DNA from: an uncultured Faecalibacterium sp.
GTDB taxonomy: Bacteria; Bacillota; Clostridia; Oscillospirales; Ruminococcaceae
Assembly (NCBI GenBank): GCA_937907025.1
Contig: CALESJ010000045.1
Location: 141,138 to 205,137, forward strand
Direction of reading: 5' to 3'
DNA: 64,000 nucleotides
Shown here: in pieces, positions 53,029 through 63,300 of the stretch
Layout: the number at the start of each line of letters is the position of its first letter
How positions within the stretch are numbered: the stretch's first letter is position 1
Position numbers and translations under genes: made by a program
Notes under the pieces: generated by a model
The model's input: only the letters and a program-made list of their open reading frames with translations
Told to the model about the DNA's origin: nothing
Database searches by the model: none

Positions 53029-55029
53029 ATGCAGAGAGAAAAACTTCTTCACGGTGGGGATTATAATCCCGAACAGTGGTTGGATCGGCCGGATATTCTG
53101 GCGCAGGATGTTGCCATGATGAAACAGGCACATGTGAATGTGGTCACCCTGGGTGTGTTTTCCTGGTCGCTGCTGGAACCCCGGGAAGGGGACTGCCATC
53201 TGGACTGGCTGGCGGATATCATCCACAACCTGTATTCCAACGGTGTCTTCACCATTCTGGCCACCCCCAGTGCGGCGCGACCTGCCTGGATGGCACAAAA
53301 ATACCCCGAAGTTCGCAGAGTGCGCAGCGACCGCACGCGGGAACTGTTCCGCCGTCGGCAGAATTACTGCTATACCTCACCGCTCTACCGGGAAAAGGTG
53401 CGTGCCATCGATGAACAACTGGCTCGCCGTTTTGGTGAAGACCCGGCGGTGATTCTGTGGCACATCTCCAATGAGATGGGCGGCGACTGTCACTGTCCGC
53501 TTTGCCAGGCGGAGTTCCGCCGCTGGCTGCAGCGCCGGTACAGCAGCCTGGAAGCGCTGAACAAGGCCTGGAACGCACATTTCTGGAGCCATGACTACAC
53601 CGACTGGGAACAGATCGAGAGCCCGGCGCCCCAAGGGGAGGATGCGGTGCAGGGGTTGCTGCTGGACTGGAAACGGTTTGTCAGCAGCCGCCACATCGAC
53701 TTTTTCAAATTTGAGCGGGACTGCGTGCGGGCCCTGGCCCCCAAGGCTCGGTTTACCGCCAACCTGATGTACCGCTTCCACGATATCGACTACCATGACC
53801 TGGCCAGAGAGCTGGATGTAGTCAGCTGGGACAACTATCCCACCTGGCACAAGGCTACCGAGACGGTGGAACAGACCGCGCTGGATACTGCCATGATGCA
53901 TGACCTGTTCTACTCCTTGAAAGGCAAGCCGTTCCTGATGATGGAGTCCAGCCCCAGCTTTACCAACTGGCAGCCGGTGACCAAACAGAAGAAGCCCGGC
54001 ATGGCGATGCTCAGTGCCCTGCAGGCGGTGGCCCATGGGTCGGACAGCGTCTGTTACTTCCAGTGGCGTGCCAGCCGTGGTGCAGAGGAAAAATTCCACG
54101 GTTCGGTGGTGGGGCATGATGGCCGTTCCGATACCCGAATCTTCCGAGAAACCGCTCAGGTAGGCGCCGCGCTGGAGGAACTGGCCTGTGCAGCGGGCCG
54201 TCAGCGGCCCCGTCAGGCGGCCCTGGTCCATGATTGGCCCAATCTCTGGGCTATGGAAGGGTCCAGCGGCCCCCGCAACTGTGGCATGGGCTATTGGAAG
54301 GAACTGGCCTGTCATTACAATGCCCTGGCCCGTGCCGGCATCACGGTGGATTTGATCGGCCAGGATGCAGACCTGACCGGTTACGGCCTGGTGGTGGTGC
54401 CGATGCTCTACCTGCTGCGGGAAGATTTTGCCGCAAAACTCTGCGACTTTGTCCGTGCCGGCGGTACGGTGGTGGTCAGCCAGTGGACCGGCGTGGTGGA
54501 TGAAAGCGATCTCTGCCGCCTTGGGGACACTCCGTACGGTTTGACAGAACTGCTGGGGCTGCGCCGCGCCGAGATCGACGGACTTTACGACGGGGAAACC
54601 CGTAGCTGCCAGCCTGTGGAAAACGCACCGCTGCCGCTGCCTGCCACCCAGGCCAGCGTACTGTGCGAGGTTTCGGTACTGAATGAAGAATCGCCCGCCA
54701 CACCGCTGCTGCTCTACGGGGAGGACTATTTTGCCGGTGCGCCCGCTGTGGCTGTACACCCCTACGGCCAGGGCCGGGCCTACTACCTGGCCAGCCGCTT
54801 CACGCCGGACTTCTATCAGGCATTTTATAACGCTCTGACGCGGGAAGCCGGGCTGGAACCGGCGACCGCGATGCCGTTGCCTGATGGTGTGCTGGCCACC
54901 CGGCGGGAGGGGCTGCTGTTTGTGCAGAGCTGCAACCCTGCGCCGGTGGAGGCGCTGGGAGTTGTCCTGCCTGCTTATGGCACGGCGGTCTGGAAGACCG
55001 ATGCCGAGGGATCCCGACGGATCCTCTGA
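53029..55029 (+). CDS. GH42 beta-galactosidase
   Basis: A 666-residue GH42 enzyme. The start is LLHGGDYNPEQW after a CGGAGG site. The acid/base is E149 in HISNEMGGD and the nucleophile is E306 in LMMESSPS. The Cys cluster CHCPLC just after E149, with an earlier Cys, matches the GH42 zinc site. Barrel, trimerisation (VVVSQWTGVVDE) and C-terminal domains are complete. It is cytoplasmic and would cut galactooligosaccharides produced by the endo-galactanase at the end of this locus. Confidence 0.93.
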   Translation: MQREKLLHGGDYNPEQWLDRPDILAQDVAMMKQAHVNVVTLGVFSWSLLEPREGDCHLDWLADIIHNLYSNGVFTILATPSAARPAWMAQKYPEVRRVRSDRTRELFRRRQNYCYTSPLYREKVRAIDEQLARRFGEDPAVILWHISNEMGGDCHCPLCQAEFRRWLQRRYSSLEALNKAWNAHFWSHDYTDWEQIESPAPQGEDAVQGLLLDWKRFVSSRHIDFFKFERDCVRALAPKARFTANLMYRFHDIDYHDLARELDVVSWDNYPTWHKATETVEQTALDTAMMHDLFYSLKGKPFLMMESSPSFTNWQPVTKQKKPGMAMLSALQAVAHGSDSVCYFQWRASRGAEEKFHGSVVGHDGRSDTRIFRETAQVGAALEELACAAGRQRPRQAALVHDWPNLWAMEGSSGPRNCGMGYWKELACHYNALARAGITVDLIGQDADLTGYGLVVVPMLYLLREDFAAKLCDFVRAGGTVVVSQWTGVVDESDLCRLGDTPYGLTELLGLRRAEIDGLYDGETRSCQPVENAPLPLPATQASVLCEVSVLNEESPATPLLLYGEDYFAGAPAVAVHPYGQGRAYYLASRFTPDFYQAFYNALTREAGLEPATAMPLPDGVLATRREGLLFVQSCNPAPVEALGVVLPAYGTAVWKTDAEGSRRIL

Positions 55030-55047
55030 TTCCATATGCGTATGCGG

Positions 55048-55075
55048 CCGCGTCCCCGTGGGGGCGCGGTTTTTT
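55048..55075 (+). terminator. terminator of the GH42 gene
   Basis: CCGCGTCCCC-GTG-GGGGCGCGG with one bulged T is followed by T6. Confidence 0.85.
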
Positions 55076-55136
55076 GTCAAAATGCTGATTTTTGCTGTAC
55101 AAAGCTGGTAGTTATGACGGATTTTGGGCTGGAAAC

Positions 55137-55166
55137 TTGACAAAGCAGAAAAAAAGCTGGTATCCT
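55137..55166 (+). promoter_or_regulatory. promoter of the LacI-family gene
   Basis: TTGACA (55137-55142), an 18-base spacer and TATCCT (55161-55166). The operator begins 4 bases downstream. Confidence 0.65.
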
Positions 55167-55170
55167 GAAA

Positions 55171-55192
55171 TTGGCGCAACGAGTTGCGCCAA
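55171..55192. promoter_or_regulatory. operator at the lacI-type promoter
   Basis: TTGGCGCAAC-GA-GTTGCGCCAA is a perfect 10-2-10 inverted repeat over the transcription start, indicating autorepression. It contains the same GCGCAA/TTGCGC core as the other two operators. Confidence 0.75.
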
Positions 55193-55212
55193 TTTGACAG
55201 GGGGGCATCACT

Positions 55213-56220
55213 GTGGCAGAAATGCAGGGAGATTCTATCTCCATTGAGGAAATTGCCAAAGCATTGGGGGTATCCAAAACAACTGTATCCCGTGCGTTGT
55301 CCGGCAAGGGCCGCATCAGTGAAGCCACCCGCAGCCGGGTGCGGGCTTATGTGGCCAGTACCGGTGCGGCGCCTACCGTGCGCGCCCGCTGGACCGAGAA
55401 AACCGCTACCCATAACCTGACTATGATCATTCCGCCGCATTTTGTTCATTTGGACCTGCCGTTTCTTCGCAAATGTATGGGCGGTATCAGCATGATGGCA
55501 GCCCAGCGGGGCTACGATCTGCTGCTGTGCTATGCCAGCGCTTCCGACACCAGCCAGCTGGAACGGCAGCTTTCCAACCATAAAACCGACGGGGTGATTC
55601 TCTCCCGCGCTATGGAGGATGATCCCTGTTTGGATCTGCTGCAGCAGTACCACGTACCCTATGTGGTCATTGGCCGGTGTGAAGATACTTCCATTCCCCA
55701 GGTAGACAACGATCAGGTGGGAGCCTCCTACGAGATGACCCGGCTGCTGTTGAGGCTGGGGGCCCGGCGCATTGCACTGATTGTGGGAACCACCACCTAC
55801 ACGGTCAATATCGACCGTATGCGGGGCTACATGCGGGCGCTGCCTGAGTTCGGCGTTGCACAGGACCGCCGCCTGATACAGGACGGCGTGGAAAGCGCTG
55901 CCCAGCGTTCCGACGCACTGGAGGCGGTACTGGATCATCACCCGGACTGCCTGCTGTGCGGCGATGACCGCCTGACATTTGATGTGATGCAGGCACTGCA
56001 TGCCCGACATATCCGGGTGCCGCAGGATCTGCAGGTGGCTAGCCTGTACGACAGCGAACTGCTGCTGAACACAGTTCCCAATGTGTCAGCGGTGCAATTT
56101 GATGCCGAGCGGCTGGGGGCATCTGCCTGCCGCATGTTGCTGGATATCCTGGCCGGCAAGCAGATCAATACTCGACAGGTGGAAGGGTATCAGGTTATTT
56201 TACGGGATTCCACCCATTAA
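55213..56220 (+). CDS. LacI/GalR-family regulator of the galactan locus
   Basis: A 335-residue regulator with the HTH ISIEEIAKALGVSKTTVSRA at residues 9-28 and a hinge (SRVRAYVAS), then a periplasmic-binding-protein-like ligand domain (VPYVVIGRCED, DNDQVGASYEMTRLLLRLGA, DCLLCGDD). GTG 55213 follows AGGGGGG. Inverted repeats at its own promoter, before gh42 and before the binding-protein gene make it the likely repressor of the whole locus; the inducer is probably a galactose-containing sugar (inference). Confidence 0.92.
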   Translation: MAEMQGDSISIEEIAKALGVSKTTVSRALSGKGRISEATRSRVRAYVASTGAAPTVRARWTEKTATHNLTMIIPPHFVHLDLPFLRKCMGGISMMAAQRGYDLLLCYASASDTSQLERQLSNHKTDGVILSRAMEDDPCLDLLQQYHVPYVVIGRCEDTSIPQVDNDQVGASYEMTRLLLRLGARRIALIVGTTTYTVNIDRMRGYMRALPEFGVAQDRRLIQDGVESAAQRSDALEAVLDHHPDCLLCGDDRLTFDVMQALHARHIRVPQDLQVASLYDSELLLNTVPNVSAVQFDAERLGASACRMLLDILAGKQINTRQVEGYQVILRDSTH

Positions 56221-56241
56221 AAATTATACAGACAGTTTTGC

Positions 56242-56276
56242 AAGCCGCCCGCCGCACCACGGTGGGCGGCTTTTTT
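56242..56276 (+). terminator. terminator of the LacI-family gene
   Basis: AAGCCGCCC (56242-56250) and GGGCGGCTT (56264-56272) enclose a 13-base loop and are followed by TTTT. Confidence 0.8.
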
Positions 56277-56328
56277 CGTACACAGGCAGGATTCTTTGCC
56301 ACAGGGGAAGGAAAAGAAAAAACGAGCG

Positions 56329-56342
56329 GCGCAACATTGCGC
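56329..56342. promoter_or_regulatory. upstream operator of the importer operon
   Basis: GCGCAA-CA-TTGCGC, a perfect 6-2-6 repeat 67 bases upstream of the -35. An imperfect copy, GCGCAATGTTCGCA, lies at 56361-56374. Spaced operators could support looping. Confidence 0.6.
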
Positions 56343-56408
56343 ACTCGAACTGAAAAAACCGCGCAATGTTCGCACAGATTGCACAAAAAACACTGTAATA
56401 ATAATGTA

Positions 56409-56437
56409 TTGCAGAAAGAACCGGCCCTCTGTATAAT
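56409..56437 (+). promoter_or_regulatory. promoter of the galactan importer operon
   Basis: TTGCAG (56409-56414), 17 bases, consensus TATAAT (56432-56437). Confidence 0.75.
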
Positions 56438-56442
56438 AGATG

Positions 56443-56458
56443 TTGCAATGAATTGCGC
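56443..56458. promoter_or_regulatory. operator-like repeat at the importer transcription start
   Basis: TTGCAAT-GA-ATTGCGC contains GCAAT-GA-ATTGC, a perfect 5-2-5 repeat close to the core of the other sites. It sits where transcription should begin (about 56444). Confidence 0.5.
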
Positions 56459-56522
56459 TATATCGGCGCAACAACAAATCGAAGCGCGGTGCGCCGTGCT
56501 TGCTACAAAAGGAGAAGATATC

Positions 56523-57788
56523 ATGAAGAAGCAATTGAGCCTGGCCATGGCGGCTGCCATGGCGCTGTCGCTGGCTGCCTGCGGCGGAAGCCAGAGCGAA
56601 TCGGCCGCTGAAACGACCTCCACCAGCGGCGCTACCTCTGAGGAGGCTGCCAGCTGGGGTGACGTGACGCTGACCATGTGGGGCGCCGAAGAAGACCAGA
56701 CCATGCTCCGCGAGATGGCTGACGCTTTCATTGAGGAGAACAAGGACAAGGGCAACATCACCATCAACATCGGTGCCTGCTCCGAGGCCGATACCAAGGA
56801 CAACATCCTGACCGACCCCACCGCCGCCGCGGACGTTTTTGCCTTCGCTGATGACCAGCTCAACGAGCTGGTGGCAGCCGGTGCCCTGCAGGAAGTCTCC
56901 CTCAACGCCGACGACGTGAAGAGCCGCAATCTGGAAGGCTCGGTGGAAGCTGCCTCCCTCAATGGCAAGCTCTACGCCTATCCCATGACCGCCGACAACG
57001 GCTACTTCCTGTACTATGACAGCAGTGTCATCAGCCCGGAAGACGCCCAGACGGTGGACGGCATCCTGGCCGCCGCCGCTGCCGCTGGCCGCACCTTTGA
57101 TATGACCGTCAACGATGGCTGGTACATTTACAGCTTCTTTGCCGGTGCCGGCCTGCAGGCCACCCTGGCCGATGATGGTGTCAACACCGTCTGCAACTGG
57201 AACGAGGAGCCCGGCGCCGACGTGGCTCAGGCCATCATGGACATGGCCTCCAACACCGCCTTTGTCTGCGCTTCCGATGCCGACATCGTTTCCGGCATCC
57301 AGAACGGCACGGTCTGCGCCGCTGTCAGCGGCACCTGGAATGCCAATGTGGCCCAGGAAAAGTGGGGCGACAACTACGCCGCCGCCAAGCTGCCCACCTA
57401 CACCCTGGACGGGGAGCAGGTCCAGATGAGCTCCTTCGCCGGCTACAAGCTGGTGGGTGTCAACCCCCACAGCGCCAATGTGGGCGTGGCCATGATGCTG
57501 GCCGATTACATTACCAACGAGGCCAATCAGCAAAAGCGCTTTGAAGTGCGCAACCTGGGCCCCTCCAACATCAATGTGAATGCCTCCGAGGAAGTCCAGT
57601 CCGCTCCCGCCATTGCCGCCCTGGCCGATCAGAGTGATTACGCGGATCTGCAGCGCGTGGGTACCAACTATTGGGATCCCGCTGCCAGCCTGGGCCAGAT
57701 CCTGGTCTCCGGTGACACGCAGGGCAAGACCACTCAGCAGCTGGTGGATGATGCCGTAGCCGGCATTACCGCTCCGGTGGCTCAGTAA
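56523..57788 (+). CDS. ABC transporter sugar-binding lipoprotein of the galactan locus
   Basis: A 421-residue lipoprotein. The signal peptide KKQLSLAMAAAMALSLAACG ends in lipobox LAAC, followed by a Ser/Thr/Glu-rich linker. The mature part is a MalE-like extracellular binding protein (VTLTMWGAEEDQTMLREMAD, SGTWNANVAQEKWGDNYAAA). ATG 56523 follows AAAGGAGAAG. It is close in layout to the binding protein at 310. Within this operon it probably captures galactooligosaccharides (inference). Confidence 0.9.
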   Translation: MKKQLSLAMAAAMALSLAACGGSQSESAAETTSTSGATSEEAASWGDVTLTMWGAEEDQTMLREMADAFIEENKDKGNITINIGACSEADTKDNILTDPTAAADVFAFADDQLNELVAAGALQEVSLNADDVKSRNLEGSVEAASLNGKLYAYPMTADNGYFLYYDSSVISPEDAQTVDGILAAAAAAGRTFDMTVNDGWYIYSFFAGAGLQATLADDGVNTVCNWNEEPGADVAQAIMDMASNTAFVCASDADIVSGIQNGTVCAAVSGTWNANVAQEKWGDNYAAAKLPTYTLDGEQVQMSSFAGYKLVGVNPHSANVGVAMMLADYITNEANQQKRFEVRNLGPSNINVNASEEVQSAPAIAALADQSDYADLQRVGTNYWDPAASLGQILVSGDTQGKTTQQLVDDAVAGITAPVAQ

Positions 57789-57820
57789 TCTTCGCCGCTT
57801 GTGCGGCAGCAAACCATCCG

Positions 57821-57848
57821 GCCGGCACTTACCTGTGGCAGTGCCGGC
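57821..57848 (+). promoter_or_regulatory. intercistronic hairpin between binding protein and permease genes
   Basis: GCCGGCACT-N10-AGTGCCGGC is perfect but has only TTTC after it. A smaller hairpin, GCCGC-TTGT-GCGGC, lies at 57794-57807. Such hairpins commonly protect the upstream mRNA or partly terminate, giving excess binding protein over permease. Confidence 0.6.
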
Positions 57849-57888
57849 TTTCATGTGAGTATATATTTGACTGAAAGGAGTGGACACG

Positions 57889-59340
57889 GTGGCAGAAGTG
57901 GCTTTTGAAGCGCCGCTGCGTACAGACGGCAAAGAACCCAACTTCCTGCAAAAATTCGGCCATGCGTTGGTTCACGGTGACATCTTCACCAAACTGTCCT
58001 TCCTCATCTGGGGGCTTGGCTACATCGGCCACGGCCAGCTGATCAAAGCAGTGCTGGTCACGCTGGTGCAGGGGCTCGGCCTTTACTATCTGGGCGTGGC
58101 AGGCATTCCCAACCTGATGAAATTCGGTACGCTGGGCACCGTCCAGATGGAAATGGTCTTCAATCCGGCGACCATGAAAAACGAAGTCAACAATTATGAC
58201 AACTCCTTTGCCATTCTGCTACTTAGCGTTATTGCCCTGGTGGTTATCGTGGCGCTGCTGGCATCGGCTATGGCGGTGGTAACCTCCAACTATCAACTGC
58301 AAAAAATCCGTCAGGCCGGCAAAAAAACCAACAGCTTCGGCCAAGATATCCGCGCTTACCTGAACGAGAAGTTCTACGTTACCCTGTTGACGCTGCCGGT
58401 GCTGGGCGTGGTGATCTTCACCATCATACCGCTTTTCATCCTCATTGCGGTGGCCTTCACCAACTATGACCAGCAGCATATGCCGCCCAACTCGCTGTTT
58501 ACCTGGGTGGGTATGACCAACTTTCTCACCCTGTTCGGCGGCGGGCAGGCGCTCTCCCTTACCTTTGGGTATGCCTTCGGCAAGATCCTGGTCTGGACGC
58601 TGGTATGGGCGTTCTTTGCCACCTTCACCAACTTCTTCGGCGGTGTTTTTCTGGCCATGTTCATCAATGACCGAAAAACCAAGCTGCCCAAGCTGTGGCG
58701 TACGCTCTTTGTCATCACCATTGCGGTGCCCCAGTTCGTCACCCTGCTGCTGGTGCGCAACTTCTTCAGCGACAACGGCATCTTCAACACCATGATGGCC
58801 AACTTCGGTGTCACCGAACTGCTGCGCAATGCCGGTCTGATCGGCGCCAACATGGAGTACATTCCTTTCCTGACCAATGCGGGCTGGGCACAGGTGATGA
58901 TTATTCTTATTAACATCTGGGTAGGCGTGCCCTACCAGATGCTCATTGCCACCGGTGTGCTGATGAACATTCCCGGCGATATGTTGGAAGCCGCCCGCAT
59001 TGACGGCGCCAACCCTGTGCAGATGTTCTTCTTCATCAAGCTGCCGTACCTGCTCAACGTACAGGGCCCGGCGCTGGTGACCGACTTCGTAAAGAACATC
59101 AACAACTTCAACGTCATCTACCTGTTGACACAGGACGTCTACGTCACCACCGACCAGGCCATGGCTGCCTCCAGCGGCAAGGAAGTGGACCTGCTGGTAA
59201 CCTGGCTGTTCCGCTTGACACAGGAGCAGTACAACTACAAGATGGCCGCGGTCATCGGCATTATGGTCTTTATCATCTGCGCCGTATTTACGGTGGTATG
59301 TTTCCGCTTTATCAATAAGAAGGAGGCGACGTTCTCTTGA
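57889..59340 (+). CDS. MalF-type ABC sugar permease of the galactan locus
   Basis: A 483-residue permease. The N-terminal extension contains LSFLIWGLGYIGHGQLIKAV, as in the permease at 1562. The EAA loop EAARIDGANPVQMFFFIKLP is near residue 375. GTG 57889 is chosen because AAAGGAG at 57874 gives normal spacing; GTG 57880 is too close. It overlaps the next gene by 4 bases. Confidence 0.88.
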   Translation: MAEVAFEAPLRTDGKEPNFLQKFGHALVHGDIFTKLSFLIWGLGYIGHGQLIKAVLVTLVQGLGLYYLGVAGIPNLMKFGTLGTVQMEMVFNPATMKNEVNNYDNSFAILLLSVIALVVIVALLASAMAVVTSNYQLQKIRQAGKKTNSFGQDIRAYLNEKFYVTLLTLPVLGVVIFTIIPLFILIAVAFTNYDQQHMPPNSLFTWVGMTNFLTLFGGGQALSLTFGYAFGKILVWTLVWAFFATFTNFFGGVFLAMFINDRKTKLPKLWRTLFVITIAVPQFVTLLLVRNFFSDNGIFNTMMANFGVTELLRNAGLIGANMEYIPFLTNAGWAQVMIILINIWVGVPYQMLIATGVLMNIPGDMLEAARIDGANPVQMFFFIKLPYLLNVQGPALVTDFVKNINNFNVIYLLTQDVYVTTDQAMAASSGKEVDLLVTWLFRLTQEQYNYKMAAVIGIMVFIICAVFTVVCFRFINKKEATFS

Positions 59341-60230
59341 CGCAGGTTATGACAGCTTCCACCCAAAAGCAGCTGCGCCAGGGCAAAATCCGGCGCGGTG
59401 TGGGCAGCGTCCTTCGCCATCTGGTGCTGGCTATTCTGGCGGCGGTCTGGCTGGTGCCCATCGTCTGGCTGCTGGTCACTTCCTTCTCCAGCTATCGCGG
59501 TATCAACATCACCACTTTTTTCCCGGAAAGTTATACCCTGGACAATTACATCGACGTGTTGTTCCATCCTGACAGTGTGGCACAGTTCCCGCAGTGGTTT
59601 GCCAATACCTTTGTTGTGGCTTGCCTCAATTGCGTGATCTCTACCTGCTTTGTGCTGATGGTGGCCTACGCCTTCAGCTGCTGCCGGTTCAAGAGCCGCC
59701 GTCTGTTGCAGAACCTCTCTGTCACCGTCAACCTGTTCCCCGGTGTGCTGGCCATGATCGCCGTCTACTTCGTGCTGCGGTATCTGAACCTGACCAACTC
59801 CTACGCCGGTCTGATCATGGTGTATGCCGGCTCCTCGGGCTTGGGCTACCTGATCTGCAAGGGATTCTTTGATACGGTGCCAGCCTCCCTGCGGGAGGCC
59901 GCCAAGCTGGACGGTGCGTCGGAAGCGCGCATCTTTTTGCAGGTGGTCATTCCCATGTCCCGCCCGATCCTGGTCTATACCATCATCAATTCTTTTATGA
60001 TGCCCTGGACCGACTTCGTTATGGCCAAGATGATCCTCAACTCGGGTGTTAGCTCGGACTGGACGGTGGCCATTGGCTTGTACAACATGCTTTCCCGCAC
60101 ACTGGTCAACAATTATTTTGCACTGTTCTGTGCCGGTGGTGTGCTGGTATCCATTCCCATTTCGGTCCTGTTCGTCATTATGCAGAAATTCTACGTGGAG
60201 GGCATTACTTCCGGCGCGGACAAGGGCTAA
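59337..60230 (+). CDS. MalG-type ABC sugar permease of the galactan locus
   Basis: A 297-residue permease with six helices and EAA loop REAAKLDGASEARIFLQVVI. TTG 59337 overlaps the preceding stop (TTGA) and has AAGGAGG about 10 bases upstream; ATG 59349 is the alternative. No ATPase gene follows. Confidence 0.9.
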   Translation: MTQVMTASTQKQLRQGKIRRGVGSVLRHLVLAILAAVWLVPIVWLLVTSFSSYRGINITTFFPESYTLDNYIDVLFHPDSVAQFPQWFANTFVVACLNCVISTCFVLMVAYAFSCCRFKSRRLLQNLSVTVNLFPGVLAMIAVYFVLRYLNLTNSYAGLIMVYAGSSGLGYLICKGFFDTVPASLREAAKLDGASEARIFLQVVIPMSRPILVYTIINSFMMPWTDFVMAKMILNSGVSSDWTVAIGLYNMLSRTLVNNYFALFCAGGVLVSIPISVLFVIMQKFYVEGITSGADKG

Positions 60231-60273
60231 TTGTTGGCCGGAGCCCCGCGCTTTGCGCAGAATGAATCCGGAA

Positions 60274-60310
60274 GGGGACCGCTGCGAACGCTTTGTCGTG
60301 CAGCGGCCCC
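60274..60310 (+). terminator. hairpin between permease and endo-galactanase genes
   Basis: GGGG-A-CCGCTGC and GCAGCGG-C-CCCC pair around a 14-base loop with an A-C mismatch; CTCATTTTTA follows. Partial termination would lower galactanase expression relative to the importer. Confidence 0.55.
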
Positions 60311-60336
60311 CTCATTTTTATAAAGAGGTGAAATCT

Positions 60337-63300
60337 GTGAAAAAATATTTTGGCGTCCGGCGTATTTTCAGCGCCCTGCTGGCCCTGGCCATGCTGCTGG
60401 TCCTTGCCCCTGCTGCGGCGGCTCAGGAAAATGCCGTTAACCTGCTGCAGGATGGCAGCTTCGACCAGGATATCTGGGGCGGGGACAGCCCCTGGACATG
60501 CACGGCCTCTGACTGGGGTGGCGAAGCGGAATCCCAGACCGTCATCGATCGCAAGGACCCTGACGGCAGCGATGCCGCCATGCTTCACTGGTGGAGCCCC
60601 AACGAGGCGACGGTGACGGTCAGCCAGACCGTTACGCTGGAGGCAGGCAACTATATGATGCGCGCCTCCGTACAGGGAGAAAAGTGTGAGGCGCTGCTTT
60701 TCTGCGGTTCCCAGACCGGCGCCCGGACCTCACTGACCGGCTACGGCAGCTGGGACACGCTGGAAGAAACTTTCGCTGTGGAAACGACGGGGGAGTACAC
60801 CGTGGGTGTGACGCTGCCGTGTACGCCGGATGGCTGGGGGGCCTGGATGATCTGGAACTGGTCCGGCAGGAGGAAGTGACCTCGCCCGCGCCCGAGACGC
60901 CGGTGTATACCGTGGCACTGACGGCGGATACCAACAGTGTGACCGCAGGAGATACCGTCCACCTGAGCGCGGTGGTCTGCAAGGACGGGGAACCGGTTAC
61001 AGACCTGGCGGCAGAGGGACTGTACCTGTGGTTCTGGGCCGACCAGTGGCAGGCAGGGCATGAAGGCGCCCCGGTGGATGCCGTATTCAGCAATTACGAT
61101 GAAAACAGCGGGCACAGCCTAACTGCCGACGCCACGCTGCCCGGTGAGGGAACCTATTATCTGGCGGCGGAGCTGAAAACCGAGACGGACCGTCTGGCCA
61201 TCGCTTTTGCGGCGGTGGAAGCTGCGGCCGTGGAGGAACCCCAGGAGCCTGCCCCGGATCCGGTGGAGGCCGAGATTACCGTGCCCTATGTAGCCGGTTC
61301 CGACGGTGATTTTATCCGCGGCGTGGACGTTTCCTCACTGCTCTCGCTGCTCAACAGCGGGGTAGTGTTCCGGGATGCGGACGGTAACCCGCTGGGAGAC
61401 TCCGTGGAAGCCCAGGGAAAGGCCTTTATGGCCCAGCTGGCCGACGCGGGGGTGAACTGGGTGCGCCTGCGGGTCTGGAACGACCCCTATGATGCCCAGG
61501 GGCATGGCTACGGCGGCGGCAACAATGACCTGGAAGCTGCCCGACGGATAGGCTGGTGGGCCACCGAGGCAGGAATGCAGGTGCTTATTGATTTCCATTA
61601 TTCGGATTTCTGGGCCGACCCGGGCAAACAGCAGGCGCCCAAGGCGTGGAAGGATATGACGGTGGACGAAAAGGCTGCTGCGGTTTCGACTTTTACCACC
61701 GAAAGCCTGCGCACGCTGCTGGATGCAGGGGTCAACGTGGGGATGGTGCAGATCGGCAACGAAACCAATAACGGCATTGCCGGTGTGATGTATGGAACCG
61801 ACGGCTGGGACGCTGCCGCCAAGCTGTTTGCGGCCGGTGTGAATGCTGCCCATGCGGTGGCGGCTGAATATAATACCACCATTCTGGCGGCTGTCCATTT
61901 CACCAATCCTGAAACAGCAGGCCGCTATGCGGGATACGCCAAGCAGCTGGCGGACCATAACGTGAACTACGACGTGTTTGCTTCCTCCTACTACCCCTAC
62001 TGGCATGGCTCGTTGGACGACCTGACCGCTGTGTTGCAGCAGGTGGCCGATACCTACGGCAAGAAGGTCATGGTGGCCGAGACTTCTTGGGCAACTACGC
62101 TGGAGGACGGCGACGGCCATGACAACACCGTGCGGGTCGGTTCCAACGATAACAGCAATATGAGCGGTAAAAACTGGGCATTCTCGGTCCAGGGCCAGGC
62201 ATCGGAGGTGGCCGACGTGGCCAGCGCCGTCACTGCGGTAGGGGAGAACGGCATCGGCCTGTTCTACTGGGAACCGGCATGGCAGCCGGTGCACAATGTT
62301 TCCGGTCTGGAAGGGGAAGTCTACGATGCGCAGGTGGCTGCCAACCGCCTTACCTGGGAACAATACGGCTCCGGCTGGGCATCCTCCTATGCGGGAGAAT
62401 ATGACCCCGACGACGCCGGAAAATGGTACGGCGGCTCGGCCGTGGACAATCAGGCAATGTTTGACTTCGATGGAAAACCGTTGGCGTCGTTGTATGTCTG
62501 GAAGCTGATGAAAACCGGCTCGGTGGCACCTAAAAAAGTGGAAAGTGCCGACAACCCGGTTCTTACGGTGGAGGCAGGTAGTGACGGCACCGCTGCTGTC
62601 ACCCTGCCGGACGCCACTACTGTGTATTACAGCGACGGTACCAGCGAGACAGCCCCCGTGGTATGGGAAACTGCCAGGCTGGATCTGAACACTCTGCCGA
62701 CGGGTAGCTATACTGTGCAGGGTACTGTAACGGTGATACCCGCTGATACCCCTGTGACGGTGGAAGTTCATTGCACGCTGACTGTCATTTACCCCAATCT
62801 GCTGGAAAATCCCGGCTTCGAGGATGGAAATGCAGGGTATACTCTTTCAGAAAACTGGCCGGGCAACGGCGTTACGGAAAAGGAACCCGGCAACCTGCAC
62901 AGCGGCAGACGGTATCTTCATTTCTATTCTGCGGCTGCACGCACGGTCACTGTGCAGCATGACCCGGTGACGCTGCAGCCCGGACAGTACACGTTTACCC
63001 TCTACATGCAGGGGGAGGGGGCTTCCGGCCGGATCTCCGTGACCGATGCGGATGGCAGTGAGCTGGCCTCCGCGGATTTTGCCGGTACCCAGTGGGGCGA
63101 CTGGCAGCAGCCCTCGCTGACCTTTACGCTGACGGAAGAAACCGTCGTTACGCCGGGCATCCTGCTGGACATCCAGCCCGGGGGCTGGGGCGCAGTGGAC
63201 GATCTCTATCTGGGAAAACTGGGTGACCAGGCGGTGGAACCCACCCCCGATACCCCCCAGAAAGACAACTTGTCGACCCCGGTGCAAAACCAGCAAACGA

